From: Planctomycetota bacterium
Lineage (GTDB): Bacteria > Planctomycetota > Phycisphaerae > Phycisphaerales > SM1A02
Reading direction: 5' to 3'
Length of the DNA stretch: 35,802 bases
NCBI GenBank assembly: GCA_017859745.1
Contig: JAFMML010000001.1
Coordinates: 92,363 to 128,164, forward strand
The position numbers and the translations under genes were made by a program. The notes beneath the pieces were generated by a model that ran no database searches, was not told the origin of the DNA, and was given only the letters and a program-made list of their open reading frames with translations. Below, in pieces: positions 26,599-35,612 of this stretch. Position 1 is the stretch's first letter, and each line of letters starts with the position of its first letter.

Positions 26599-26954
26599 GG
26601 GCGGGATCGGCGTCGATGGAGGAGTGGGTGATGGGGTGCCGGATGACGGTGCCGGGATTTTCGGCTTGGACCCGGGTCGATCCACCAGCGGGGAGGTAGT
26701 CTGCGGCCGAACGGGGGTTCGAACTTCTCGGACCAGCGGCACGAGCCGGTGCCTTCCAAGCCGAGACTTCCAGCCCGACGTCCAGCCCGACCTCCAGCTG
26801 GCCCCGGGGGGCGGGTTGGAACCCTCGCGATGCAGGCCCTTGACGGGATTCAAGATCGCCGGCATCATGACCCGAACAAATACCTACCAGTCGTTCGAAC
26901 CGAACTTCAGATCAACCTCATCCATCAGCTTCACTCGACAGGAAGGACCCTGCC
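26599..26954. promoter_or_regulatory. 356-nt NTF2/recA spacer with recA promoter and operator-like palindrome
   Basis: I see no gene here. TTGACG at 26840-26845, a 17-nt spacer and CATCAT at 26863-26868 form the best sigma-70-type promoter in the window, predicting a recA leader of about 80 nt. Downstream, the perfect palindrome GTTCGAAC lies at 26893-26900, with further GAAC copies at 26874-26877 and 26902-26905. A second -10-like TAGTCT at 26697-26702 has no good -35. Confidence 0.5.
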
Positions 26955-28130
<1,176 letters not shown>

Positions 28131-28193
28131 CCTCGCGATCCTCGAGGCCCCGTCTCCGTCGCGGGGAACCTGTCGCGAAGAACGACCTCTCGC

Positions 28194-28199
28194 TACACT
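28194..28199 (+). promoter_or_regulatory. -10 hexamer of tRNA-Leu
   Basis: TACACT lies 9 nt before the tRNA 5' end, with a weak TGTCGC at the -35 position (28171-28176, 17-nt spacer). It suggests the tRNA has its own promoter downstream of recA. Confidence 0.5.
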
Positions 28200-28208
28200 C
28201 CCCCGGCC

Positions 28209-28294
28209 GCGGATGTGGCGGAATTGGCAGACGCGCAAGATTCAGGTTCTTGTGGGGGTAAAACCCCGTGGAGGTTCGATCCCTCTCATCCGCA
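28209..28294 (+). tRNA. tRNA-Leu (anticodon CAG)
   Basis: A complete cloverleaf with a long class II variable arm is visible. The acceptor stem pairs GCGGATG (28209-28215) with CATCCGC (28287-28293), with discriminator A at 28294. The anticodon stem CAAGA/TCTTG encloses TTCAGGT, with anticodon CAG at 28243-28245, reading CTG leucine codons. The variable arm has a GGGG/CCCC stem, and the T arm is GGAGG-TTCGATC-CCTCT. CCA is not encoded, since TGA follows the discriminator. Confidence 0.95.
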
Positions 28295-28303
28295 TGAACC
28301 CAC

Positions 28304-28336
28304 CCGCCTCGGCTTCGGCCGGGGCGGTGTTCGTTT
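28304..28336 (+). terminator. tRNA-Leu terminator with UUCG tetraloop
   Basis: CCGCCTCGGC (28304-28313) and GCCGGGGCGG (28318-28327) form a 10-bp stem with one G-U pair around a TTCG tetraloop, followed by TGTTCGTTT. It begins 10 nt after the tRNA and is the clearest terminator in the window. Confidence 0.75.
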
Positions 28337-28455
28337 GGGAGCGGGCGTTGGAGCGAGGCGCCGCGTCCGGGCCGCGATGGAATCGGGGGGAGATCTTCGT
28401 CGCCTCCGTGTTCACGCCGTCGATCGGCGCACTTCGAGCAGGGGCCTCGAGGCGA

Positions 28456-29553
28456 TCACTCGACCGGCTGGCCAGTCGGCGGACTCCTGCGAAACGGCCG
28501 ATCGAGCCCGAGCGTCCCCGGGGAGAAGGCGAACCAGGCCAGCAGCACCCCGAGCAGCACGCCGATCACGCGGTCTCTCGCCTCGCTCAACTCGTAGATC
28601 GGGCCCGGAAGCGCGAGCACGGCCAGGAAGAACGCCAGCCCGATCTGCATGCCCGCGTAGCTGATCCGCTCGCTTCCCGCCGCCACCCAGCCCGCGAGCA
28701 GCGAGACGATCGCCACCATGGCGAGAAAGCCCGCGACGTCGTCGAGCTGCGGAACCACCCACACCATCGCGACCAGCGCCAGCAGGCTGCCGAACGCGGC
28801 GCCGCCGATGCGCAGGGCGCCCTTTCGGAGCAGGCGTTCTCGCTCCGGCGACGCGATGAAGAGCGTCGTGAACATGCAGGTGTGGATCCCGAACCAGTCG
28901 GTCGCGCTGAAGATCACGAAGCCCAGCATGACCGCGAACGTGCCGCGGACCGCGAAGATCGCCCGGTCGGACGATGCGGAGACCTCTTCGAACTCCTCCT
29001 CCGCGGCTTCCGCCTCGGGAGCGGTGATCCATGGCACCGACGCGATGGACGCCGAGACGCCGCCTCCGATCACGATCGAGGTCGCGGCCTTGAGCAGTTC
29101 CGTCGTGACGAGTTCGCCATCCGGCACGAGGCCCGCAATGGTCAGCAGCAGCACGGTGAGCGAGCCGATCGCGAACGCGAGCGGACCGAGTTTCGGGATC
29201 AGCATGGTGTCGAAGGTGACGAAGGTCACCATGAGCAGCACGATGAACCGCAACGCCCAGCGGTTCTCGCTGATCGACCAGAGGGGAAGGGTGGTGCCGA
29301 CCGTGAGCATCGCGAACAGTCCGAACGCCACGCCGAGCTTGATGGTGCTGCGACGGTCGCGCCGGTAGGTGAAGAGCGGGATGTACGCCGCGATGCCGAG
29401 GCCCGGAAGTTCGAAGAGCAGGACGAGGAACGCGGTCAGGCACACGCCGAGGGCGATCCGTGTGGCGGCTTCGGCTCGTCCCGCGAACGGTCGAAGTTCC
29501 GCCCACAGCCATGCCGACGCGAGGGCGAGCGATCCGGCCGGGCGCTCAGGCAT
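28456..29553 (-). CDS. FUSC-family inner-membrane efflux protein (AaeB/MdtO-like)
   Basis: The 365-residue protein has two blocks of about five membrane segments (roughly 30-165 and 205-345) separated by an acidic cytoplasmic stretch rich in Glu/Ala near 175-195, as in FUSC/AaeB-type proteins that export aromatic acids or drugs. It is shorter than E. coli AaeB (~650). RRDRRSTIKLGVAFGLF after the first segments resembles the family basic loop. Its ATG overlaps the stop of the HlyD-type gene by 8 nt, indicating translational coupling in a DUF1656-HlyD-FUSC operon. The substrate is unknown. Confidence 0.82.
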   Translation of the reverse strand: MPERPAGSLALASAWLWAELRPFAGRAEAATRIALGVCLTAFLVLLFELPGLGIAAYIPLFTYRRDRRSTIKLGVAFGLFAMLTVGTTLPLWSISENRWALRFIVLLMVTFVTFDTMLIPKLGPLAFAIGSLTVLLLTIAGLVPDGELVTTELLKAATSIVIGGGVSASIASVPWITAPEAEAAEEEFEEVSASSDRAIFAVRGTFAVMLGFVIFSATDWFGIHTCMFTTLFIASPERERLLRKGALRIGGAAFGSLLALVAMVWVVPQLDDVAGFLAMVAIVSLLAGWVAAGSERISYAGMQIGLAFFLAVLALPGPIYELSEARDRVIGVLLGVLLAWFAFSPGTLGLDRPFRRSPPTGQPVE

Positions 29554-30652
29554 CGCCGCCGGCGTTCGTCGGCGCGATCGCGACGGTGGCGCTCGCCCCC
29601 ATGCGGAAGAGTTCCGGATCTCCGTCCTCGATCCGCAGGCGAACCGGGAATCGTTGCGCCACCCGCACCCAGTCGAGCTTGCGGCGGATGACCGGGATGC
29701 CCTGGAAGACCAACTCGTCGGAAGGCCGGACCGCGACGCCGATCGACTCGACGATGCCTCGCCATCGTCGGTCGGGCGCCGTCATCACCACGATCTCCGC
29801 GCGGTCGCCGGGACGGATCCACCGAAGTTCGCCCTCCAGAAAGAGCGCGTCCACGAACCACGTGTCGGCGGCGACCAGTTGAAAGACCTCGAGTCCCGGC
29901 ATCGCGAAGGCTCCCTCCGCGAGATCGAGACTGATCACCGTTCCGGCGACCGGGGCCCGCACATCGCAATGGCTTCGTTCCAAGCGGGCGAGCTCGATCG
30001 CGACCTCGAAGCCGGCTCGTTGGGCACGAAGCTCCTCCACTTCGCTCTGCGCCGCGGCCGCCGCGGCGGCGCGGGCCTTGGCGGCGACGACCATCGCCTC
30101 CGCGGTCGCGAGGGCGGTGCGGGCCTCGTCGAGCAGTTCCTCGGTCGAGAAGCCTCTGGCGGTCACCGGCTCGAGCCGCTCGACGGTGACCCGTCGATTC
30201 GCCGCCTGCGCGATCGCGGCCGCGACATCGGCCTCCGCCGCCTCCGCCACCAGCCGAAGCTGGACTTCGCGCAGCGCCTCGAGGCGGATCTGGGCATCGA
30301 GGGCAGCCAAGGCGGCTTCCGCTTCGCGCAACGCGAGATCGAAGCCCGTGGGATCGATCTCGAAGAGCAGTTGCCCGGCTTCCACCCGATCGCCCTGTCG
30401 CACGTGAAGCGCGACGATCGGCCCGCCGACCTGCGGAGCGATGCCCACGGTGTCGGCGTTCACGACGGCGGTATCGGAGTTGGGGTGCCGCTGGTTGAAC
30501 CGCCATGCTTCGGCGGCGATCAGGAACGCGCCGATGACCACCGCCGCGCCGACCACGGAGGCCGCGAAGGTCCGGATCCTCGCCGACGCGGGGCGATCGT
30601 CACGGGCCGCCGCGGATGCTGGAGACTTCGACTCTTCGGTGGATGCGGGCAT
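29546..30652 (-). CDS. HlyD-family membrane fusion protein (AaeA/MdtN-like)
   Basis: The 368-residue periplasmic adaptor has one membrane anchor (about 28-48), a biotinyl-lipoyl-like half motif with VGGPIVALHVRQGDRVEAGQLLFEIDP near 75-100, and a long Ala/Glu-rich coiled-coil hairpin at about 105-220. The returning lipoyl half, CDVRAPVAGTVISLDLAEGAFA, follows, then beta-barrel domains. It would link the FUSC pump to an outer-membrane channel, probably the divergently encoded TolC-type protein. It lies 29 nt after the DUF1656 gene and overlaps the FUSC gene. Confidence 0.92.
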   Translation of the reverse strand: MPASTEESKSPASAAARDDRPASARIRTFAASVVGAAVVIGAFLIAAEAWRFNQRHPNSDTAVVNADTVGIAPQVGGPIVALHVRQGDRVEAGQLLFEIDPTGFDLALREAEAALAALDAQIRLEALREVQLRLVAEAAEADVAAAIAQAANRRVTVERLEPVTARGFSTEELLDEARTALATAEAMVVAAKARAAAAAAAQSEVEELRAQRAGFEVAIELARLERSHCDVRAPVAGTVISLDLAEGAFAMPGLEVFQLVAADTWFVDALFLEGELRWIRPGDRAEIVVMTAPDRRWRGIVESIGVAVRPSDELVFQGIPVIRRKLDWVRVAQRFPVRLRIEDGDPELFRMGASATVAIAPTNAGGDA

Positions 30653-30681
30653 CGGAATCGGTTCCGACGGGGCGTGGAGGG

Positions 30682-30897
30682 TCAGCGCAGCTCGAGAAGC
30701 ATGAACCAGGCGATGCAGGAGAACAGGACCGTCGCGGCGAGATACACGAGCAACTTGGCGGGCATTCGCTCGTGCAGACCGATCGCGACGAGCGTGCCGC
30801 GAAGCACGATCATCCCGAGGAACCCGAGCCCGAAGGCGGGAAGCCAGGCGGGGATGTAGGCGCCGAAGAAGTCGTAGACGGGTTGGCCGATGGGCAT
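30682..30897 (-). CDS. DUF1656 small membrane protein (AaeX-like)
   Basis: The 71-residue protein has two hydrophobic segments (about 15-38 and 48-68) and the DUF1656 pattern: a short aromatic N-terminus (PVYDFFGAYIPAWLPAF), a central RGTLVAIGLHERMPAKLLVYLA, and a hydrophobic C-terminus. DUF1656 proteins such as AaeX accompany FUSC/HlyD efflux systems; their role is not defined. It is the first gene of the operon. The ATG at 30897 is chosen because upstream in-frame sequence is Arg-rich and lacks family similarity. Confidence 0.8.
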   Translation of the reverse strand: MPIGQPVYDFFGAYIPAWLPAFGLGFLGMIVLRGTLVAIGLHERMPAKLLVYLAATVLFSCIAWFMLLELR

Positions 30898-30958
30898 GGC
30901 CGCGGCGAACGCGGCGGGGCCGGAACGTCTCGCGCGTCGACCTCTGTTGGCCGACTCG

Positions 30959-30987
30959 TTGCGATCGCCAGAAGCGTGCCGTAGCAT
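30959..30987 (+). promoter_or_regulatory. Promoter of the outer-membrane factor gene
   Basis: TTGCGA (30959-30964), a 17-nt spacer and TAGCAT (30982-30987) make a good sigma-70-type promoter, with a leader of about 30 nt to the ATG at 31025. The same 127-nt intergenic stretch (30898-31024) must hold the minus-strand promoter of the DUF1656-HlyD-FUSC operon. Confidence 0.55.
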
Positions 30988-31024
30988 CGGGCGAGCATCG
31001 TACGGCGGATGGTCGTCGTGCGAG

Positions 31025-32626
31025 ATGCGCCTGCGAGATCGACCGCCCGTGCGAGTTCGCGTCAGCCCGCTCCCATCCGTTCGGTCGTGCACCGTGGTGC
31101 TTGGCGCATCGGTCCTCGGGGCTTGGGGGTGTCGAACGAGTTCCCCGTTCGAGGATCTGGCGCCGCCCTCGCCCGATCGCCCATGGCTCTCGAGCGGCGA
31201 GGCGGCCTTGGCGCCGACGCTCGAGTCGATCGCGACCGGCGAGTTGGCGCCGCGGCCGGAGCACCGCGACGCGGCGCGATCCGGCGAAGGCCTTCCCTGG
31301 CTGGGTGAACCGCCGCCGATCGATCCCGATCGTCGCTACGGCCTCGCGGAGCTCATCGATCTCGCCCAACGCACCAATCCGGGCACCCGCGTCGCGTGGG
31401 AACGGGCCCGCGAGGCGGCGATCGCCATCGGTCTCGTCGAGGGCGCGTACGAGCCGATGCTCGCGGCCTCGCTGATGGCCGGCTACGAGCGGGCGGTCTT
31501 CCCGATTCCCGAGGTTCCGCCGCTGATCGACTCGAACTCGTTCTCGGCGGAGACCGCCGATCTCGTGCCGGGCCTCGAACTGACGTGGCTGCTCTACGAC
31601 TTCGGGCGTCGCGAGGCCGCGGAGTCCCTGGCGAAGTCCCGCGCCGTGTTCGCCGACGCCGAGTTCAACCTCGCGCATTCGGAGATCGCCTACGCGGTCA
31701 CCGTCGCGTACCACGCCAAGGTCACGTCGATCGAGCGGGTCTCGATCGCAGAGGTCTCGGCCGCCGCCGCCGAGAAGCTCGAAGCGGCGGTCCGGAGCCT
31801 TCGCGAGCACGGCCTCGCGACCGACACGCAACTCCTTGCCGCGGTCCGTGGCCGCGTGCAGGCGCAGTTCGAGGTCGAGACCGCGCGGGCTGCGGTGTCG
31901 ACGACAGGGATCGACCTGCTCGAGGCGATCGGACTCGCGCCGGACACCCGGCTCGAGATCGAGTTCGCGAACGAGGAACTCCTTCCGGAACTCGCGCCGC
32001 GCGTGGAGACCCTCGTCGCCGAAGCGATCGGCCGGCGTCAGGATCTCGCCGCCAGCGTGGCGAAGTACCAGGCGACCCAGGCGGAACTGCGACTCGCGCG
32101 GGCGGGACGCAATCCGACGGTGACCGCCGGTGCGAACGTCTCGATCCCACTCGTCGGGTTCGACGTGGATGGAATGGGATGGGAGAGCGTGGCGGAGCCG
32201 TGGTACGGCGCGTGGGTCGGCATCAGTGTGCCGCTGCTCGATGGCGAGATCACCGATACCCGCGTTCGCATGGCGCTCGCGAGCGTCGCGGCGGCGAGTG
32301 CGGAGATCGCGGTCGCCCGCGATCGAGCCGTCCGAGAGGTCTGGCGCGCGTACAACGACCTCGCGACGGCGTTGCGGCAGCGCTCGGTCATCAAGTCGCT
32401 GCTTGCGGCGAGCGAGGCGAACTTCGAGTCCGCGATGGCCTCCTTCGACGAAGGCCTCGCGACGTTCGTCGAGGTCGACGAGGCCCGCCGTGGGCTCGCG
32501 GACTCTCGGCTGGTCGATCAGGACTCCCGTGCGGCGATCAGGATCGCCGCGGCGAACCTCGCCATGGCGACCGGCCGGCTTGCGCCACCCACGCCCCGCG
32601 AGTCGCCGCCGGCACCGCCGAGGTGA
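31025..32626 (+). CDS. TolC-type outer-membrane factor, probable lipoprotein
   Basis: The 533-residue protein belongs to the outer-membrane efflux (OEP) family. A basic N-terminus leads into a hydrophobic stretch ending LGAWGC, a plausible though imperfect lipobox (Cys 30). Two OEP repeats follow: the first around 110-330 with LAELIDLAQRTNPGTRVAWERAREA, the second around 330-520 with RRQDLAASVAKYQATQAELRLARAGRNPTV and VGISVPLLDGEITDTRVRMAL. The long helices are Ala/Glu/Arg rich, as expected for the channel tunnel. It is divergent from the DUF1656-HlyD-FUSC operon and most likely the outer channel of the same exporter. An in-frame GTG about 8 codons downstream is an alternative start. Confidence 0.88.
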   Translation: MRLRDRPPVRVRVSPLPSVRSCTVVLGASVLGAWGCRTSSPFEDLAPPSPDRPWLSSGEAALAPTLESIATGELAPRPEHRDAARSGEGLPWLGEPPPIDPDRRYGLAELIDLAQRTNPGTRVAWERAREAAIAIGLVEGAYEPMLAASLMAGYERAVFPIPEVPPLIDSNSFSAETADLVPGLELTWLLYDFGRREAAESLAKSRAVFADAEFNLAHSEIAYAVTVAYHAKVTSIERVSIAEVSAAAAEKLEAAVRSLREHGLATDTQLLAAVRGRVQAQFEVETARAAVSTTGIDLLEAIGLAPDTRLEIEFANEELLPELAPRVETLVAEAIGRRQDLAASVAKYQATQAELRLARAGRNPTVTAGANVSIPLVGFDVDGMGWESVAEPWYGAWVGISVPLLDGEITDTRVRMALASVAAASAEIAVARDRAVREVWRAYNDLATALRQRSVIKSLLAASEANFESAMASFDEGLATFVEVDEARRGLADSRLVDQDSRAAIRIAAANLAMATGRLAPPTPRESPPAPPR

Positions 32627-32654
32627 TCCTCCGCGACGAGCCGCGATCGATCTC

Positions 32655-32660
32655 TACACT
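32655..32660 (+). promoter_or_regulatory. -10 hexamer implying a leaderless mRNA (PQQ-repeat gene)
   Basis: TACACT ends 6 nt before the ATG at 32667, with no room for a ribosome-binding site downstream of the predicted transcription start. Confidence 0.45.
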
Positions 32661-32666
32661 TCGGGA

Positions 32667-33044
32667 ATGTCTCGCACGATCGATGGATCATCGCCTCGCC
32701 TCGACGACCTCGTCTTCGTCGGGTTCAACCGCCGCGTCGTCGCCCTTGACCGCTACTCGGGCGAGATCCGCTGGGACTGGAAGGCCTCCAAGGGAGGCGG
32801 CTTCGTCTCGATCCTCATCGACGGCGATCGGCTGATCGTGAACTGCCAGGGCTACACGTGGTGCCTCGACCCGCTCTCGGGAGAAGAGGTCTGGTTCCAG
32901 CCGTTGAAGGGCTACGGCACGGGCATCGCGGGGCTGGCGTCGCTTCGCGGCGGAAGTTCCTCGATCGACGTCTCGGCCGCCGCGAGCCACCATGCCGCCG
33001 CCGAGGCTGCCGCGAGCGGTGGGACGGCGGGAGCGGCGAGTTGA
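32667..33044 (+). CDS. Small PQQ-like beta-propeller repeat protein
   Basis: The 125-residue protein contains two PQQ-type repeat blades: VVALDRYSGEIRWDWK (about 24-39) and YTWCLDPLSGEEVWF (about 63-77), each with the A-L-D/G-x-x-x-W wording. A full propeller needs six to eight blades, so this copy can only be part of a multimer or a remnant. The C-terminal ~35 residues are Ala/Ser/Gly-rich and disordered. No signal peptide is seen. Its stop overlaps the TTG start of the MFS gene by TTGA, so the two are translationally coupled. Function unknown. Confidence 0.75.
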   Translation: MSRTIDGSSPRLDDLVFVGFNRRVVALDRYSGEIRWDWKASKGGGFVSILIDGDRLIVNCQGYTWCLDPLSGEEVWFQPLKGYGTGIAGLASLRGGSSSIDVSAAASHHAAAEAAASGGTAGAAS

Positions 33045-34354
33045 GTCGCGATGGCACGGATCCGGCCGCCTCGCCCTCGAGCCACCCCCACTCGGGATTC
33101 GCCTCGCTGCTGGTCACCCAGTTCTTCGGCGCCGCCAACGACAACATCCTGAAGGGCGTGCTCGGATTCGCGGTGGCGGCGGGCGGGATCTGGGCGGCCT
33201 CGCTTGGCGACGGCGGTCAGGGCTGGGTGGGACTCTGCCTGACGCTGCCCTTCATCGCCTTCAGCGGCTGGGGCGGGCAGATCGCCGACCGCACGAGCAA
33301 GCGCGATCTCACCGTCGGCCTCAAGATCGCCGAGGTCGCGGTGGTCGCGGTCGCGGGCGCTGCGTTTCTTCTCGGCAGCGTGTGGCTCGCGGTGTTCGCG
33401 ATGGTGCTGATGGCCACCCAGAGCGCATTCTTCGGGCCGGTGAAGTACGGCATGATCCCCGAACTCGTGCGGGGGTCGCGCCTGAGCGGCGCCAACGGCA
33501 CCATCAACCTGTTCACGAACCTCGCGATCATCGCCGGCACCGTGGCGGCGGGCCCGATCTACGACGCCCTCGCGCCGCCGGTCGAGGGCCGCGGCGTCTC
33601 GGGATGGGCGTGGTTGCCGGGAGCGGTCATGGTCGCGGTGGCGGTCCTCGGCGTCGTCGCGAGCCTCGGCCTGCCGCGGCTGCGGGCGGCCACGCCCGAG
33701 CTTCGCTTCGACTGGAATCCCGTCGGCACCTACTGGCGGTCGCTGCGGGAGATGGCCCGCGGTCCGCTGCTCGCGACGACCCTCGCGTGGGCGTTCTTCT
33801 ACCTGATCGGCATGCTCGTCCTGCTGATCCTTCCCGACTACCGCGAGTTGCTCGGCACCAGCGCCGCGGTCGCCGCGAACCTGCTCGGCGTCGTCGCCAT
33901 CGCGATCGGCGTGGGCAGCCTGCTCGCGGGCGTGCTGTCGGGCCGTCGGATCCGTCCGGTGCTCGCGCCGCTCGGCGGGCTCGGCATGGCGATCTCGATG
34001 ACCGTGCTCGCGTTCGCGCCTCGCGATGCGGTCACCGTCGGCGTGCTGCTGCTGCCGCTCGGTCTCGCCGCGGGGTTCTACATCGTGCCGCTTCAGGCGA
34101 TGCTGCAGAAGCTCTCGCCCGACGAGCGTCGCGGACGATTTCTCGGCACCGCCAACGCGATCAGCTTCGTGGCGAGCAGCGGGGGGAGCCTGCTGTTCCT
34201 GGCCTGTCGCCGTGGCGGCATGCCCGCGGATCGGGTGTTCCTCGTCGCCGCCGCCGCGAGCCTCGTCGCCGCGATCGGGCTCGGGCTCTGGTGGTGGCGG
34301 GTCGGTCGAGACCAGTGCGCCGGTCGCCTCTCGGCGCCCGCGGACCCGTCGTAG
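33041..34354 (+). CDS. MFS transporter, LplT (lysophospholipid transporter)-like
   Basis: The 437-residue protein has about 12 membrane segments. The opening LLVTQFFGAANDNILKGVL, soon after residue 22, matches the start of LplT and the transporter half of Aas-type proteins, which flip lysophospholipids inward for re-acylation. Other LplT-like blocks are GWGGQIADRTSKR and QSAFFGPVKYGMIPELV. No acyltransferase domain is fused or adjacent, so the substrate is uncertain. The proposed start is TTG at 33041, overlapping the previous stop by 4 nt, with GGGAG about 9 nt upstream; no ATG precedes the homology in frame. Confidence 0.85.
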   Translation: MSRDGTDPAASPSSHPHSGFASLLVTQFFGAANDNILKGVLGFAVAAGGIWAASLGDGGQGWVGLCLTLPFIAFSGWGGQIADRTSKRDLTVGLKIAEVAVVAVAGAAFLLGSVWLAVFAMVLMATQSAFFGPVKYGMIPELVRGSRLSGANGTINLFTNLAIIAGTVAAGPIYDALAPPVEGRGVSGWAWLPGAVMVAVAVLGVVASLGLPRLRAATPELRFDWNPVGTYWRSLREMARGPLLATTLAWAFFYLIGMLVLLILPDYRELLGTSAAVAANLLGVVAIAIGVGSLLAGVLSGRRIRPVLAPLGGLGMAISMTVLAFAPRDAVTVGVLLLPLGLAAGFYIVPLQAMLQKLSPDERRGRFLGTANAISFVASSGGSLLFLACRRGGMPADRVFLVAAAASLVAAIGLGLWWWRVGRDQCAGRLSAPADPS

Positions 34355-34357
34355 ACT
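34352..34357 (+). promoter_or_regulatory. -10 hexamer implying a leaderless mRNA (cysteine desulfurase)
   Basis: TAGACT ends 7 nt before the GTG start at 34365, and lies just beyond the stop codon of the MFS gene (34354). A leaderless GTG-initiated message is predicted. Confidence 0.45.
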
Positions 34358-34364
34358 TCTCGCC

Positions 34365-35531
34365 GTGCACGACGCGATCGATCTCGACGCCAACGCCACC
34401 ACGCGGCCGTCCGCGGCGGTGGTCGCGGCGATGCGGGAGGCGCTCGAAGCGCACTGGGGCAATCCCTCGAGCGTGCACCGGCGCGGCATGGAGGCCCGGC
34501 ATCGCGTCGATCTCGCCCGAGAGTCCGTGGCGAAGCTGCTGGGCTGCCGGTCTCGCGAGGTCCTGTTCACCTCCGGCGGCACCGAGAGCGCGAACCTCGC
34601 GATTCGCGGGGTGCTCGATCGATTCCGAGGCGGCCCGCGACGGGTGCTTGCGACGAGTCGCCTCGAGCACAGCGCGGTGCGGGAGTGTGCGGAGCATCTC
34701 GAGCGTCGCGGCGAGGCCGAAGTCGTCTGGCTGCCGCACGATGCGGCGGGCGTCGTCGATCTCGATGCGCTCGAGTCGCTGCTTGGCGAGCGGTCGCAGG
34801 AGATCGCCCTCGTCTCGCTCATGTGGGCGAACAACGAGACCGGCGTGGTCGCGCCGGTCGAGGCGATCGGCGAACGCTGTCGCGACGCGGGCGTGCTCTT
34901 CCACTGCGACGCGGTGCAGTGGGCGGGCCGGCATCCGCTCGAGTGGAGCGGGACGCCCGTCGACCTGCTCACCGCATCCGGCCACAAGTTCCACGGGCCC
35001 AAGGGGGTCGGCGTGCTCGTTGCTCGCGGAAGCGCACGCTTCGAAGCGCAGCTCGTGGGAGGGCCGCAGGAGCGGGAGCGTCGCGGCGGCACCGAGAACC
35101 TGCCGGGCATCGTCGGTCTCGGCGCCGCGGCCGAGGAGGCGGTCCGGTCGATCGAGGCGGGACGCTGGTCGAGTTCGATCCTGCGGGATCGACTCGAAGC
35201 GGGCGTGCTCGCGCGGTGCCCGGGCGCGGTGGTCAACGGCGCGACCGCGCCGCGACTTCCCACCACCGCCAACATCGCCTTCCCCGGCCTCGAGGCCGAA
35301 GCCATGCTCGTGGTGCTCTCCGAATCGGGCGTCTACGCCTCGGCCGGCGCCGCGTGCAGCAGCGGGTCGCTCGATCCCTCGCCGGTCCTCCTTGCGATGG
35401 GCATCGCCCCCGACGTCGCCCACGGTTCGGTGCGCTTCAGCCTGTCCGACCTGACCACCGCCGCCGAGATCGACGAAGCGATCGAGCGGATCGCGGCCGC
35501 GCACGCGCGGCTTTCGCGCTCGATGGTCTGA
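34365..35531 (+). CDS. Cysteine desulfurase (NifS/IscS class I-like)
   Basis: This PLP enzyme takes sulfur from cysteine for Fe-S clusters, thiolated tRNA or other cofactors. The 388-residue protein has the N-terminal DLDANATTRPS, FTSGGTESANLAIRG, HCDAVQWAGRHPL and the PLP lysine 208 in SGHKFHGPKGVG. The active-site cysteine is Cys331 in AGAACSSGS, on the long loop of class I (NifS/IscS) enzymes. No iscU, sufU, tRNA-thiolase or other partner is adjacent, so the dedicated acceptor cannot be named. The start is GTG at 34365 because homology begins with the next residues and a -10-like hexamer lies 7 nt upstream. Confidence 0.93.
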   Translation: MHDAIDLDANATTRPSAAVVAAMREALEAHWGNPSSVHRRGMEARHRVDLARESVAKLLGCRSREVLFTSGGTESANLAIRGVLDRFRGGPRRVLATSRLEHSAVRECAEHLERRGEAEVVWLPHDAAGVVDLDALESLLGERSQEIALVSLMWANNETGVVAPVEAIGERCRDAGVLFHCDAVQWAGRHPLEWSGTPVDLLTASGHKFHGPKGVGVLVARGSARFEAQLVGGPQERERRGGTENLPGIVGLGAAAEEAVRSIEAGRWSSSILRDRLEAGVLARCPGAVVNGATAPRLPTTANIAFPGLEAEAMLVVLSESGVYASAGAACSSGSLDPSPVLLAMGIAPDVAHGSVRFSLSDLTTAAEIDEAIERIAAAHARLSRSMV

Positions 35532-35535
35532 GTGC

Positions 35536-35591
35536 TTCTCGACGGGTTCTTCTCGACGGGTTATTCGCGACGGGGCATTCGCGATGAGGCG
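35536..35591. repeat. 14-nt-period tandem repeat after the desulfurase gene
   Basis: Four units of 14 nt begin at 35536: TTCTCGACGGGTTC, TTCTCGACGGGTTA, TTCGCGACGGGGCA and a decayed TTCGCGATGAGGCG. They fill the spacer between the desulfurase stop and the next promoter. Confidence 0.75.
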
Positions 35592-35598
35592 GCGGCGC

Positions 35599-35604
35599 TA
35601 CCCT
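35599..35604 (+). promoter_or_regulatory. -10 hexamer implying a leaderless mRNA (last gene)
   Basis: TACCCT ends 8 nt before the ATG at 35613; no ribosome-binding site lies between. Confidence 0.42.
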
Positions 35605-35612
35605 CCTCTCGC

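Noticed and set aside
28131-28200. recA terminator in CCCCG/CGGGG just after the recA stop.
   Set aside because: The stem is only five or six base pairs with a long loop and no T-tract; not strong enough to list.
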